From Cellulomonas wangsupingiae (GTDB lineage Bacteria; Actinomycetota; Actinomycetes; Actinomycetales; Cellulomonadaceae): a stretch of 64,000 nt of DNA. Each line of letters starts with the position of its first letter. Positions within the stretch are counted from its first letter, which is position 1. Positions 34,719 through 43,475 of the stretch are shown here, piece after piece. The DNA lies in assembly GCF_024508275.1 (NCBI RefSeq), contig NZ_CP101989.1, forward strand, positions 806,001-870,000, in the 5' to 3' direction. The position numbers and the translations under genes are program-made. The notes below the pieces were generated by a model. That model was not told the DNA's origin and did not search any database. It saw only the letters and a program-made list of their open reading frames with translations.

Positions 34719-35267
34719 GTGCTGACGACCGCCGCGAGCCAGGGCTCCCACCAGGACGTCGACCGCGCCCCGATGCCGACGCGGGCGCTGCTGCTCAACG
34801 CGAGCGGGGACCCGCTGTGCATCGTCACGCTGCACCGTGCCGTGATGCTGGTGATGAGCGGCAAGGCCACCGTCCTGGAGTCCGACGGCCGGATGCTGCA
34901 CTCGCCGCACGTCCAGATGCCGCTGCCCGTGGTGCTCGTCCTGACCCGGTACGTGCACGTGCCGCACCGGCGGCCCGTCCCGCCCACGCGCCGCACGGTG
35001 CTGCAGCGTGACGACCACCGGTGCGCGTACTGCGGCGGCGGGGCCGACACCGTCGACCACGTGCAGCCACGGTCGCGCGGCGGCCGCCACGAGTGGACCA
35101 ACGTCGTCGCGGCGTGCGTGCGGTGCAACCACCGCAAGGCCGACCGGACGCTGCACGAGCTGGGGTGGGAGCTGCCGTTCCGCCCGCGCGCGCCGCGGTG
35201 GTCCGTGACGGTCGGTGGGGCCGCGGGGCGTGCCGAGCCCGCGTGGTCGCCGTACCTGGTGGCCTGA
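34719..35267 (+). CDS. HNH endonuclease family protein
   Basis: A 182-residue protein with an HNH nuclease fold in the C-terminal half: two zinc knuckle pairs (C102/C105 in CAYC and C133/C136 in CVRC), the catalytic H114 in VDHV, N128 in WTNVV and H138 in NHRKADR. The N-terminal half (TRALLLNASGDPLCIVTLHRA) is typical of the chromosomal HNH proteins common in actinobacteria, whose role is not settled. GTG at 34719 with GAGGTCAGGAG upstream. Single-gene unit. Confidence 0.9.
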   Translation: MLTTAASQGSHQDVDRAPMPTRALLLNASGDPLCIVTLHRAVMLVMSGKATVLESDGRMLHSPHVQMPLPVVLVLTRYVHVPHRRPVPPTRRTVLQRDDHRCAYCGGGADTVDHVQPRSRGGRHEWTNVVAACVRCNHRKADRTLHELGWELPFRPRAPRWSVTVGGAAGRAEPAWSPYLVA

Positions 35268-35405
35268 GCGAGCCGTCCGCCGGGCGGTCGTCCGGCGCTC
35301 ACCTCGCGGTGCGCGGTCCGGCGGCACGTCGGGCTGTGCCACGATGTCGGGGAACCGGACACCGACCCGGCGCAGCGAGGCGCCGGACGCGACGCGGAGG
35401 TCGTC

Positions 35406-36335
35406 ATGACGCGCGAGCAGGAGATCCTCGTCGGGATGGACGGGTCGTCCGCCAGCCTGCACGCCCTGGACTGGGCGGTGGTCGAGGCGCGTGCGCGCGG
35501 GCTGGGCCTGCGGCTCGTGGTCGCGTACTCCCTGCCGTCGTTCACGGCCGCGTCCCTCGACGGCGGGTACGCGGCGCTCGACGACGAGGCGATCCGGGCC
35601 GGCGCGCAGGCGGTCCTCGACGAGGCGTTCGCGCACGTGCGGCAGGCCGGTGTGCCCGTGCACGGGCGCGTCGTGACGGGCGACGCCGCGGGGGTGCTCG
35701 TGGAGGAGTCCCGGCACGTGGAGCTCGCGGTGGTCGGGACGCGCGGCCGGGGTGGGTTCGCCGACCGGCTGCTCGGCACGGTGTCGTCGGCGCTGCCCGC
35801 GCACGCGTGGTGCCCGACGGTCGTCGTGCCGCTGCGCGGACCGGACGGTCACCCGCTGCCCGACGGGGAGACGGCCGAGGTGCGGCCCGTGCGCCGCATC
35901 GTCGTCGGTGTCGACGGCTCGCCGCCCGCCGAGCGCGCGCTGCACGCGGCGATCCGGGAGGCCGAGGCGTGGGACGCGGAGCTGTTCGCGGTGTCCGGCG
36001 TGCCCCTCGCCTCGATGACGGGCGCGCTGGCGTGGTTGCCGTCGGCGGTCGACCACGAGCAGGTGCTCAAGGACATCGCCGAAGGGCTGGACGTCGTCGT
36101 GGACCGCGCGGTGCTCGAGCACCCCGGTGCGCGGGTGCAGCGGCGCGTGCTCGACGGCACGGGGGCCGAGCTGCTCACGGAGTTCTCCGCCGCGACCGAC
36201 CTCGTCGTGGTGGGGTCCCGCGGTCGCGGGGGCTTCGCCGGCCTGCTCCTGGGGTCGACGAGCCAGGCGGTCCTGCACCACGCCCGGTGCCCGGTCATGG
36301 TCGTGACGGCGCGCGGCGACGCCGCGGCGGCCTGA
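35406..36335 (+). CDS. universal stress protein, tandem UspA domains
   Basis: A 309-residue cytosolic protein with two UspA domains (about 1-145 and 158-300). Each carries the ATP-binding signature G-x2-G-x9-G-[ST]: GTRGRGGFADRLLGTVSSAL in the first and GSRGRGGFAGLLLGSTSQAV in the second, so both should bind ATP. ATG at 35406 with CGGAGG upstream. Proteins of this kind mark dormancy and low-oxygen regulons in actinobacteria; no regulator site was recognised here. Confidence 0.93.
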   Translation: MTREQEILVGMDGSSASLHALDWAVVEARARGLGLRLVVAYSLPSFTAASLDGGYAALDDEAIRAGAQAVLDEAFAHVRQAGVPVHGRVVTGDAAGVLVEESRHVELAVVGTRGRGGFADRLLGTVSSALPAHAWCPTVVVPLRGPDGHPLPDGETAEVRPVRRIVVGVDGSPPAERALHAAIREAEAWDAELFAVSGVPLASMTGALAWLPSAVDHEQVLKDIAEGLDVVVDRAVLEHPGARVQRRVLDGTGAELLTEFSAATDLVVVGSRGRGGFAGLLLGSTSQAVLHHARCPVMVVTARGDAAAA

Positions 36336-36390
36336 GCTCCCCGCCTCCGGTGCCCACGTGACGCCGGACCGGCGACCCGTTCGTCCGAAC

Positions 36391-36404
36391 TGCACGAATG
36401 TGCA
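36391..36404. repeat. small palindrome TGCAC-gaat-GTGCA
   Basis: Perfect 5-bp arms with a 4-nt spacer, 14 bp before a TATGTT hexamer (36418-36423), in the relatively A/T-rich 174-bp region before the second CAP gene. Possible operator next to a -10; weak. Confidence 0.3.
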
Positions 36405-36509
36405 AGACATCTGGCCATATGTTCCCCGAATTGCGGCACCCAGGCTCACGTCGGACGCTGCACGTGCCGATGTGTCGTGAAGACGCGACCACGCCTACGG
36501 GGGGGACCG

Positions 36510-37826
36510 ATGAGCGGACGGCAGGACACCGGCGCGCGCCGGCAGAGCGGCCAGGACGGGACGACCGGCACGGCAGCGCTCGCGCCGGCCCCACCGGGTG
36601 CCTCGGCGGCCGACGCCACCCCGCCGGTCGCGGTCGGCACGGCGCCGGGAACGGCCGCGCCGCTGATCCCGACGCAGGCAGGTCACGCGGTGTCCGCACC
36701 CGTGCCCGTCGTCCCGGCCCGCCTCACGGCCCTGCCGACCCAGTCCGCCCCACCGGCGCTCTCCGCGCCCGTGCCGGTCGTGGCGGACACCGCGCGCACC
36801 GCCGACGGCCCCGCCGCACAGCGGGCCGTGCGACCCCACGGACGCCAGATCGTCGCGCTGCTCACCGCCGCCGGCGTGCTCGTCTCGGCCGGCGGCGTCT
36901 GGGCGGTCCAGCAGGACCGCGCGCTGCGCGCCGACATGCAGCGGGCCGCGCAGTCCCGCGTCGACGGTGCCGTCACCGCGCTCGCGCCCGAGCTGTCCGC
37001 CGGCCGGGCGGACGGGCTCGCCGCAGGCGCCGCCGTCGCCGAGGCCCTGCGTGCCGACGCCGGTGCCTCCGGCCGCGCAGCCGTCGACCACGCGAACGCG
37101 ACGCTCGCCGCGTCCGCCCAGGCCGGCGACGGCCCGCGCGGGGCGCTGCAGGCCGCCATCGGCGGCGCCGCCGGGGCGCTGGACGCGCCCGCCGTGTCGC
37201 TCACGACCCTGCGCACCACGACGGCCGCGCTCGCCGCACCCGAGCGGGCCGTCGTCGACGCGCAGGCGGCGTGGCAGGCCGCCGAGAACGCGCGCCTCGC
37301 CGCCGAGGCCGCCGCGGCGCAGGCCGCGGCCGAGGCGGCCGCGCGCAGCGCGGCCCGGAGCCCGGCGAAGGGCACGGCGCCCCGCCGGTCCGGGGGTACC
37401 GGCACCACGACGGGTGCGTCCTCGGGCGGGTCGGCGGCCGGCTCCGGCGCACCGGCGCCCGCGGAGGCCGGGCTCGCGACCGCCGGGTCCGAGGCGTCCG
37501 CGGGCGACGTCGGCGCCGCGCTCAACGCCCACCGTGCGGCCAACGGGCTCGGTGCCCTGTCGATCTCCCGGTCGGGTGCGCGCGTCGAGCACGCCATGCA
37601 GATGGCCGCGTCCAACAGCATCTGGCACTCGGGCACCCGGGCCGGGTCACCCAAGGCGCGCCCCGAGATCGTCGGGCGGGTCAGCCCGGGCAACGCGACC
37701 CGCATGATCGCCGCCTACGCGGCCTCCAGCGGGCACAACCAGCAGATGCTCGGCAGCTACTCGACGGCGTACATCGGCGCCGTGTCGTACGACGGCTGGC
37801 TGTACACGTCCATCACCTTCGGCTGA
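36510..37826 (+). CDS. membrane-anchored CAP-domain protein
   Basis: A 438-residue protein. An N-terminal Pro/Ala-rich cytosolic part of about 110 residues is followed by one TM segment (about 113-133, IVALLTAAGVLVSAGGVWAV), a long Ala-rich helical stalk with coiled-coil character (about 135-285), a Ser/Gly linker and a C-terminal CAP-like domain (about 330-438) with LNAHRAANGLGALSISRSG and IWHSGT. Start ATG at 36510 after GGGGGGACC; a GTG 11 codons earlier is possible. The CAP domain is shorter than usual and its function is unknown. Confidence 0.82.
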   Translation: MSGRQDTGARRQSGQDGTTGTAALAPAPPGASAADATPPVAVGTAPGTAAPLIPTQAGHAVSAPVPVVPARLTALPTQSAPPALSAPVPVVADTARTADGPAAQRAVRPHGRQIVALLTAAGVLVSAGGVWAVQQDRALRADMQRAAQSRVDGAVTALAPELSAGRADGLAAGAAVAEALRADAGASGRAAVDHANATLAASAQAGDGPRGALQAAIGGAAGALDAPAVSLTTLRTTTAALAAPERAVVDAQAAWQAAENARLAAEAAAAQAAAEAAARSAARSPAKGTAPRRSGGTGTTTGASSGGSAAGSGAPAPAEAGLATAGSEASAGDVGAALNAHRAANGLGALSISRSGARVEHAMQMAASNSIWHSGTRAGSPKARPEIVGRVSPGNATRMIAAYAASSGHNQQMLGSYSTAYIGAVSYDGWLYTSITFG

Positions 37827-37874
37827 CCCCACCCCACCCCGTGACATGTCGATCCAGCACGCACGCCCCGCGGG

Positions 37875-39104
37875 TCAGGGACCCGTCAGGGCGTCGGCCA
37901 GCCGGTCGAGGCCGGTGTCGAGGTCGGCCGGGTCGATCGTCAGCGGCGGCGCCAGACGGTTGGTGCCGCCGTGGGTGTCCTTGGCCAGGACGCCGCGTCG
38001 CAGCAGCCGCTCGCACAGCTCGCGGCCCGACGCTGGCCCGCCCGGCGACGACGGGGCGATGTCGACACCGGCCCACAGGCCGATCGTGCGGACGTCGGTC
38101 AGCAGCCCGTCGTCCACCAGGACGTCCAGCCGGTCCCCGACGCGCTCACCGAGCGCGCGCGCACGGGCCTGCAGGGTGCCGGGCGTCAGCAGGTCGATGA
38201 CGGCGAGGCCCACCGCGCAGGCCAGCGGGTTGCCGCCGAACGTCGAGCCGTGCGTCCCCGCCGTCAGGACCTCGAGGACGTCGGCGCGCCCCACCACCGC
38301 CGAGACGGGCAGGATCCCGCCGCCGAGCGCCTTGCCGAGCGTCACGACGTCGGGCCGCACGTCGAACCGCTCGCTCGCCAGCGTGGCACCGCTGCGCCCC
38401 AGCCCCGACTGGATCTCGTCGGCCACGAGCAGCACGCCCGCGTCGTCGCACACCCGTCGCGCGGCCGCGAGGTAGTCCAGCGGCGGCACGACGACGCCCT
38501 GCTCGCCCTGCACGGGCTCCAGGAGCACCGCGACCGTCGTCTCGTCGACCGCGGCGGCGAGCCTGCGGGCGTCGCCGTACGGCACGGTGACGAACCCCGG
38601 CGTGAACGGCCCGAACCCGCGGCGCGCGTCCGGGTCGGAGGAGAACGACACGATCGTCGTCGTCCGACCGTGGAAGTTGCCCTCGGCGACGACGACGGTC
38701 GCCCGGTCCGCCGGGACGCCCCGCACCTCGTAGCCCCACTTGCGGGCCGCCTTGAGGGCCGTCTCCACGGCCTCCGCGCCGGTGTTCATCGGCAGCACCA
38801 GGTGCGACGTGCCCGTGAGCAGCGGGCCGACCAGCCCGACGAGGGCCTGCGCGAACGGCTCCAGCAGCTCGTGGTCGAACGCGCGTGACGTGAGCGTCAG
38901 CCGGTCGAGCTGCGCCTGCGCCGCCGCCACCAGCGCCGGGTGCCGGTGCCCGAAGTTCAGGGCCGAGTACCCGGCGAGCAGGTCGAGGTACCGGCGTCCC
39001 GCCGTGTCGGTGACCCACGACCCTTCACCCGTCGCCAGCGTGACCGGCAGCGGGTGGTAGTTCGGGGCGAGCGCGGACCCCGTCACGGCGGGAGGGGTGG
39101 TCAC
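37875..39104 (-). CDS. rocD: ornithine aminotransferase
   Basis: A 409-residue PLP class III aminotransferase converting ornithine and 2-oxoglutarate to glutamate semialdehyde and glutamate. Motifs: LDLLAGYSALNFGHRHP, MNTGAEAVETALKAARKWGY, NFHGRTT, LLVADEIQSGLGRSG (PLP Asp) and the Schiff-base lysine in LGKALGGGILPVSAV, then GTHGSTFGGNPLA. This matches RocD rather than the acetylornithine enzyme. GTG at 39104 overlaps the previous stop by 4 bp, so it is coupled to the amidinohydrolase-like gene. Confidence 0.93.
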   Translation of the reverse strand: MTTPPAVTGSALAPNYHPLPVTLATGEGSWVTDTAGRRYLDLLAGYSALNFGHRHPALVAAAQAQLDRLTLTSRAFDHELLEPFAQALVGLVGPLLTGTSHLVLPMNTGAEAVETALKAARKWGYEVRGVPADRATVVVAEGNFHGRTTTIVSFSSDPDARRGFGPFTPGFVTVPYGDARRLAAAVDETTVAVLLEPVQGEQGVVVPPLDYLAAARRVCDDAGVLLVADEIQSGLGRSGATLASERFDVRPDVVTLGKALGGGILPVSAVVGRADVLEVLTAGTHGSTFGGNPLACAVGLAVIDLLTPGTLQARARALGERVGDRLDVLVDDGLLTDVRTIGLWAGVDIAPSSPGGPASGRELCERLLRRGVLAKDTHGGTNRLAPPLTIDPADLDTGLDRLADALTGP

Positions 39105-39928
39105 GTCCGGATCTCCAGCGTGCAGCACTTGGCTCCGCCGCCGCCCTTGAGCAGCTCGGACGTGTCGACCGGCAGCGGTTCGTACCCGCGCTCCCGCAGC
39201 TGCGCCGCGAGGTGCGTCGCCCGCGGTGCCACGACGACGTGCAGGCCGTCGGACACGGCGTTGAGGCCGAGCGCGGCCGCGTCGTCGTCGTCCGCGAGGA
39301 CCGCGTCGGGGAACAGCCGGGCCAGGACGTCGCGCGAGCCGGGGGAGAACGCCGGCGGGTAGTACGCGATCTGCGGGTCGCGCGGGTCCGACGACAGGAC
39401 CGCCAGCGCGGTGTCCAGGTGGTAGTACCGCGGGTCGACGAGCTCCAGGGAGACGACGGGACGCCCGAAGAGCTCCTGCGCCTCGGCGTGCGCGGGACGC
39501 TCGGTACGGAACCCGGTGCCCGCCAGGACGAGATCCCCGGCGACCAGCATGTCGCCCTCGCCCTCGTTGGTGGCCGCCGCGGTGTGCGTGACGTACCCCC
39601 GGTCCGCGAACCACTTCTGGTACGCGGGGCCCTCCGGCTGGCGCTCCGGGTACAGGAAGCGCGCCGAGTAGACGATGCCGCCGACGACGGTCGCGCCGTT
39701 CGCCGCGTACACCATGTCCGGCAGGCCGGGGAGCGGGTCGATGGTGTCGACGGTGTGCCCCAGGTCGAGGTACGTGTCGCGCAGCGTGCGCCACTGCCGG
39801 ACCGCCAGCTCGGTGTCGGTCGTGCGGGTCCGGTCCATCCACGGGTTGATCTCGTAGGAGACGGTGTAGTGCGTGGGCTCGCACATCAGGTAGTGCCGGG
39901 GCGTGGCGCCGGGGGCGTACGCGGTCAT
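39101..39928 (-). CDS. DDAH-like arginine/dimethylarginine hydrolase
   Basis: A 275-residue protein of the guanidino-group-modifying (pentein) superfamily. It opens with YLMCEPTHYTVSYEINPWM, has NGATVVGGIVYSARF and GEGDMLVAGDLVL (substrate-binding acids), and ends with the catalytic Cys in KGGGGAKCCTLEI. It is usually named dimethylargininase. Its direct coupling to rocD suggests a product that feeds ornithine breakdown, so an arginine dihydrolase-type (ornithine-forming) or related activity is equally possible. ATG at 39928. First gene of the pair. Confidence 0.85.
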   Translation of the reverse strand: MTAYAPGATPRHYLMCEPTHYTVSYEINPWMDRTRTTDTELAVRQWRTLRDTYLDLGHTVDTIDPLPGLPDMVYAANGATVVGGIVYSARFLYPERQPEGPAYQKWFADRGYVTHTAAATNEGEGDMLVAGDLVLAGTGFRTERPAHAEAQELFGRPVVSLELVDPRYYHLDTALAVLSSDPRDPQIAYYPPAFSPGSRDVLARLFPDAVLADDDDAAALGLNAVSDGLHVVVAPRATHLAAQLRERGYEPLPVDTSELLKGGGGAKCCTLEIRT

Positions 39929-40066
39929 CGGGCTCCTCGGGGAGGCAGGTCGCGGGGACGGCAGGACACGAGCGTACGAGCGGCGCGGCGGAACAGCGGT
40001 GAGGTCAGGGTGCAGGTCGGCGCGCCCTGCGACCCACGACCAAGGACCCGCTCGGGGTCGGCCGGC

Positions 40067-40543
40067 TCAGGGGTGCGGCAGGTCTGCCGCGGCGCGACGG
40101 AGGACCATGCGGAGCATGGCGCGCAGCAGCGGGGACGTCGCACGGGCCGTCAGCGACGTGGGTAGCGGGCCGGCCAGCGGCACGTGCTCGGACCAGGTCA
40201 CGCGGCACGTCGTCGGGGACGACGCGACGACGACGATCGTCGCGCTGCCCAGCAGGACCGGGCCCTGCTTGGTGAACACGGCGACCCCGGGGAGCCGGCC
40301 GGGGGCGTCGTACCGCGTGACGACCATCCGGTCGACGAGTCCCGGCAGGCCGCGACGCGCGCCGGGGCCGGACACCGCGACGACGTGCTGCCCGACGCGC
40401 GGGGGCCCGTCGGTCAGGATGCGCGTCATCGGCACCCACTGCCCGTGCCGGCGCGTGTCGGTCAGGATCCGCCACGCGACGTCGGCCGGCACCGGCAGCG
40501 CGCGTGTCACCGTGGCCGTGCCGGGCTCCGTCGGACCTGTCAT
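40067..40543 (-). CDS. SRPBCC family protein
   Basis: A 158-residue START/SRPBCC-fold (polyketide cyclase/dehydrase-like) protein: TVTRALPVPADVAWRILTD opens the first strand and helix, HGQWVPMTRILTDGPPRVG follows, and VTWSEHVPLAGPL and an Arg-rich last helix close the hydrophobic pocket fold. Such proteins bind lipids or small hydrophobic ligands; this one has no assigned ligand. ATG at 40543, only 33 bp from the divergent aldo/keto reductase start, so the two share a promoter region. Confidence 0.82.
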   Translation of the reverse strand: MTGPTEPGTATVTRALPVPADVAWRILTDTRRHGQWVPMTRILTDGPPRVGQHVVAVSGPGARRGLPGLVDRMVVTRYDAPGRLPGVAVFTKQGPVLLGSATIVVVASSPTTCRVTWSEHVPLAGPLPTSLTARATSPLLRAMLRMVLRRAAADLPHP

Positions 40544-40563
40544 CCGTCGATCCTCGCGCGGGG

Positions 40564-40569
40564 TAGCGT
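40564..40569 (+). promoter_or_regulatory. -10 element, leaderless start
   Basis: TAGCGT followed by 7 nt and the ATG of the aldo/keto reductase gene. The same hexamer and spacing precede the island gene at 49734. Confidence 0.5.
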
Positions 40570-40576
40570 CGTCCGC

Positions 40577-41569
40577 ATGCAGACGCGAGTGCTGGGACGT
40601 ACGGGTCGTGAGGTCGGGGTCGTGGGGCTGGGCTGCTGGCAGCTCGGTGGTGACTGGGGGGTCGTGGCCGACGACACCGCGCTGACGGTGCTCGAGGCGG
40701 CGGTCGACTCCGGTGTGACGTTCCTCGACACGGCGGACGTGTACGGCGACGGGCGCTCGGAGCGGACCATCGGGCAGTTCCTCGCCTCGCGCCCGGACGT
40801 CGCGGAGCGCGTGACGGTCGCGACGAAGATGGGCCGTCGCTCGAACCCGCACGAGCCCGCGGCGTACACGTACGACGCGTTCTGCCGGTGGACCGACCGC
40901 AGCCGCGAGAACCTGCGCACCGACACGCTCGACCTGGTGCAGCTGCACTGCCCGCCCACGCCGGTGTTCCGCACCGAGGCGGTCTACGACGCGCTGGACC
41001 GGATCGTCGAGGACGGCCGCGCGGCCGCCTACGGCGTCTCGGTGGAGACGGTCGACGAGGCGCTCGCGGCCATCGCGCGCCCGCACGTGGCGACGGTGCA
41101 GATCATCCTCAACGTCTTCCGGCGCAAGCCGCTCGAGAAGGTGCTGCCCGCGGCGGCCGAGGCGGGCGTCGGCATCATCGCGCGCGTGCCGCTGGCCTCG
41201 GGCCTGCTGTCCGGCCGGTACGACGAGAGCACGCAGTTCGCCCCCGACGACCACCGTGCGTTCAACCGGCGTGGCGAGGCCTTCGACGTCGGCGAGACGT
41301 TCGCCGGCGTGCCGTTCGAGGTGGGGGTGGCGGCGGCCCGCGAGGTCGCGGCGCTGACACCGTCCGGCATGACGACGGCCCAGCTGGCGCTGAAGTGGAT
41401 CACGCAGCAGCCCGGTGTGTCCGTCGTCATCCCCGGTGCGCGGACCCCCGAGCAGGCGCGGGCCAATGCGGCGACCGACGCCTTCCCCGACCTGTCGGCC
41501 GACACGCTGGCCGCGCTCGAGGAGATCTACGACCGCGACGTGCGCGAGCACGTGCACGGCCGCTGGTGA
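40577..41569 (+). CDS. aldo/keto reductase
   Basis: A 330-residue NADPH-dependent oxidoreductase with a TIM-barrel fold. The catalytic tetrad is complete: D51 and Y56 in FLDTADVYGDG, K84 in VATKMG, H124 in LVQLHCPP. The cofactor segment near the C-terminus reads VIPGARTPEQARANA. It resembles the AKR11/YajO-type enzymes with broad carbonyl substrates. ATG at 40577, leaderless-type promoter. Ends at a weak hairpin before the convergent unknown gene. Confidence 0.93.
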   Translation: MQTRVLGRTGREVGVVGLGCWQLGGDWGVVADDTALTVLEAAVDSGVTFLDTADVYGDGRSERTIGQFLASRPDVAERVTVATKMGRRSNPHEPAAYTYDAFCRWTDRSRENLRTDTLDLVQLHCPPTPVFRTEAVYDALDRIVEDGRAAAYGVSVETVDEALAAIARPHVATVQIILNVFRRKPLEKVLPAAAEAGVGIIARVPLASGLLSGRYDESTQFAPDDHRAFNRRGEAFDVGETFAGVPFEVGVAAAREVAALTPSGMTTAQLALKWITQQPGVSVVIPGARTPEQARANAATDAFPDLSADTLAALEEIYDRDVREHVHGRW

Positions 41570-41600
41570 GCCCTGCGCCGTCGGCCGCAGGCGTGGCGCC

Positions 41601-42347
41601 TCAGCGCCGTCGGCCGAGGGACCGGCGCTGGCGGGGGGTGTCGGGCTGGTCGGGGCCGCCCGGCAGCGCCCGGGCTTCCGCGTCCGCGGACACGCCCTCG
41701 ACGACGCGCGGGAACGTGGCCGGCGCGGGCCCGAACGCGGTGCGCGCGCCCTTGACGACCGTCTGACCGAGGGCGCGTCCGCCGGCGACGCCGATCGCGG
41801 CGCCGATCCCGTAGGGCGCGAGCCGGCCCAGCGCGACCCCACCGAAGCGCGCGGCCTGCTTGCGCAGGAGCCTGCGCGTGAGCTGGTTGTTCACCTTCTT
41901 GACGGTGCCCATGGGCATGCGGGTGAGCAGCAGCCTGCCGGCACGGACCGTCGCGACCTCGGCGGCGTCGCCGACCATCTTGGCGCCGGACTCTCCCAGC
42001 AGGGTCGCCAGGAGCAGCCCTTTGCGGCGCTCGGTGTCGGCGACCTCGATGCCGTGCACCGACGCGACGGCCAGCGAGAACGCGGCCGACGCACCGAAGA
42101 ACGTGGCGACGTCGCTGACGGTGAGGGCCGTCGCGAGCCCCGTGCCGACGATCGGCGCGGCGGCCGCCGCACCCACGGCGCCGCCGGTGCCGGCGACGAC
42201 GAGCAGGTACTCCTTCTCCAGGAGCCGGATGACCTCGTCCGGCCCGGCACCGGGGTTGCGGCGCTTCACGCTCTCGACGTGGGCGTGGATGGTCGCCGAC
42301 GGGATCGTCACCGCCTTGTCGAGGGCGGCCTGCACGAGGCGCGGCAT
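41601..42347 (-). CDS. unknown protein with hydrophobic segment (EcsC-like?)
   Basis: A 248-residue protein I do not firmly recognise. It opens with a helical stretch ending in AHVESVKRRNPGAGPDEVIRLLEKEYL, followed by a Gly/Ala-rich hydrophobic segment (VVAGTGGAVGAAAAAPIVGTGLATAL) and a second (YGIGAAIGVAGGRALG) near residue 190. This layout recalls EcsC-domain proteins, but I would not assign it. The ATG at 42347 overlaps the OsmC stop by 1 bp (TGATG), so it is co-translated. The polar tail is Arg/Pro-rich. Confidence 0.7.
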   Translation of the reverse strand: MPRLVQAALDKAVTIPSATIHAHVESVKRRNPGAGPDEVIRLLEKEYLLVVAGTGGAVGAAAAAPIVGTGLATALTVSDVATFFGASAAFSLAVASVHGIEVADTERRKGLLLATLLGESGAKMVGDAAEVATVRAGRLLLTRMPMGTVKKVNNQLTRRLLRKQAARFGGVALGRLAPYGIGAAIGVAGGRALGQTVVKGARTAFGPAPATFPRVVEGVSADAEARALPGGPDQPDTPRQRRSLGRRR

Positions 42348-42814
42348 CAGCGCTCCCCGGCGACGGTGAGAGTGGTGGTCGCGCCGTGCTCGAGCGTGCG
42401 TCCCACGGTGCAGTGCTGCTCGACGGCGCGGTGCACGACGGTCAGCAGGCGCTCGCGCGCGGCGTCGTCGAGGCCGGACAGGTCGACCTCGAGGACCTCG
42501 GTGAGGGCGGGGTAGCGGTCCTCGGTCGGGTGCGCGAGCCCGCCGACGCGGATCGTCACCGGCACGTCGTCGCCGAGCCGGCGCGCCAGCGCCGCGTCGC
42601 TCGACAGGCCGGTGCACGCCCCCAGCGCGATCTTCAGCAGCTCACCGGGGGTGAAGGCGTCCGGGTCGCCCAGCGACCCGATCCGCACCTCGCCGCCGCG
42701 CGAGCTGCGCCCCACGTACTGGCGCGTTCCCGTGCGCTCGAGCCACAGCTCGGTCCCGTCCGCGTTGGCCAGCGGGTCCGCGCCGACGTCCTGCACGTCC
42801 TGGTCGGTCGTCAT
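42347..42814 (-). CDS. OsmC/Ohr family protein
   Basis: A 155-residue thiol peroxidase-type protein that removes organic hydroperoxides. The catalytic Cys pair is visible: C67 in LGACTGLSSD and C135 in EQHCTVGRTL, with the conserved Glu in TPGELL (E58). The length fits the family. ATG at 42814, preceded by GAGGAT 7 nt upstream, which could be a -10 of a leaderless message. Followed by the unknown gene with a 1-bp overlap. Confidence 0.9.
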   Translation of the reverse strand: MTTDQDVQDVGADPLANADGTELWLERTGTRQYVGRSSRGGEVRIGSLGDPDAFTPGELLKIALGACTGLSSDAALARRLGDDVPVTIRVGGLAHPTEDRYPALTEVLEVDLSGLDDAARERLLTVVHRAVEQHCTVGRTLEHGATTTLTVAGER

Positions 42815-42995
42815 GCGCCCGATCCTCGCACGCACCCTGGACCCGCGCCCTGCGACGGGGTCGCGCCGGGGCTGAGCAGGGCGAGCCCGTCGGACCCCGC
42901 GGTGCCGGCCGCCGGGCGTGCACCCCGTGCACCCTGCGTGAAGGTCGTGTGACAGCCCTTCCGCCGGGAACACGTCGTGGGGTCGGATCGTTTTG

Positions 42996-43412
42996 ATGAT
43001 CAGGATGAAGAGATACGAGGAACTCGAGACAGAGGACGGCAAGGTCGTCCGCTACCAGCGACACGGCAACGGCGGCGGACTCGTCGCCAAGGGCGCGCAG
43101 GTCGATGCGACCGCCTACGTGGCCGACTCCGCGTGGGTCGACCCGGGCGCCGTCATCGAGGCCGGTGCGTCGGTCGGCAAGTTCTGCTGGGTCGAGCCCG
43201 GCGCGGTCGTGCAGCAGCACGCGCGGCTCGGCTCGCACGTGCACGTCGGCCGCGACGCGGTCGTCGGGCGCGGCGCCCGCCTGGGGGTGCGTGCCGACGT
43301 CGGCTCGGGGGCGCGGCTCGACGCCGGCCTGGTCGTGGAGCCGGAGGCGCGGGTCGCCGACGGTGAGCACGTCCAGCGCACCGGCTTCCCGCCGCACGTG
43401 CTCGCCGCCTGA
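42996..43412 (+). CDS. hexapeptide-repeat (left-handed beta helix) protein
   Basis: A 138-residue protein made of imperfect hexapeptide repeats ([LIV]-G-x4 type): AQVDATAYVADSAWVDPGAV, IEAGASVGKFCWVEPGAVVQ, ARLGSHVHVGRDAVVGRGAR and so on, which fold as a left-handed parallel beta helix. It has no catalytic His of an acetyltransferase that I can point to, so enzymatic activity is open. ATG at 42996 is taken; a TTG one codon earlier and an ATG three codons later are possible. Upstream sequence (cgttttgatgatc) is unusually A/T-rich. Confidence 0.75.
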   Translation: MIRMKRYEELETEDGKVVRYQRHGNGGGLVAKGAQVDATAYVADSAWVDPGAVIEAGASVGKFCWVEPGAVVQQHARLGSHVHVGRDAVVGRGARLGVRADVGSGARLDAGLVVEPEARVADGEHVQRTGFPPHVLAA

Positions 43413-43462
43413 GCACGCGGCGCGCACGGGTGACGTGCGGGCGGCAAGCCGCCCGCGCAGGG

Positions 43463-43468
43463 CAGGAT
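43463..43468 (+). promoter_or_regulatory. -10-like element or RBS of AIM24 gene
   Basis: CAGGAT followed by 7 nt and ATG at 43476; it could serve as a -10 of a leaderless message or, as AGGA, as a ribosome binding site. Confidence 0.3.
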
Positions 43469-43475
43469 GTGCGCC

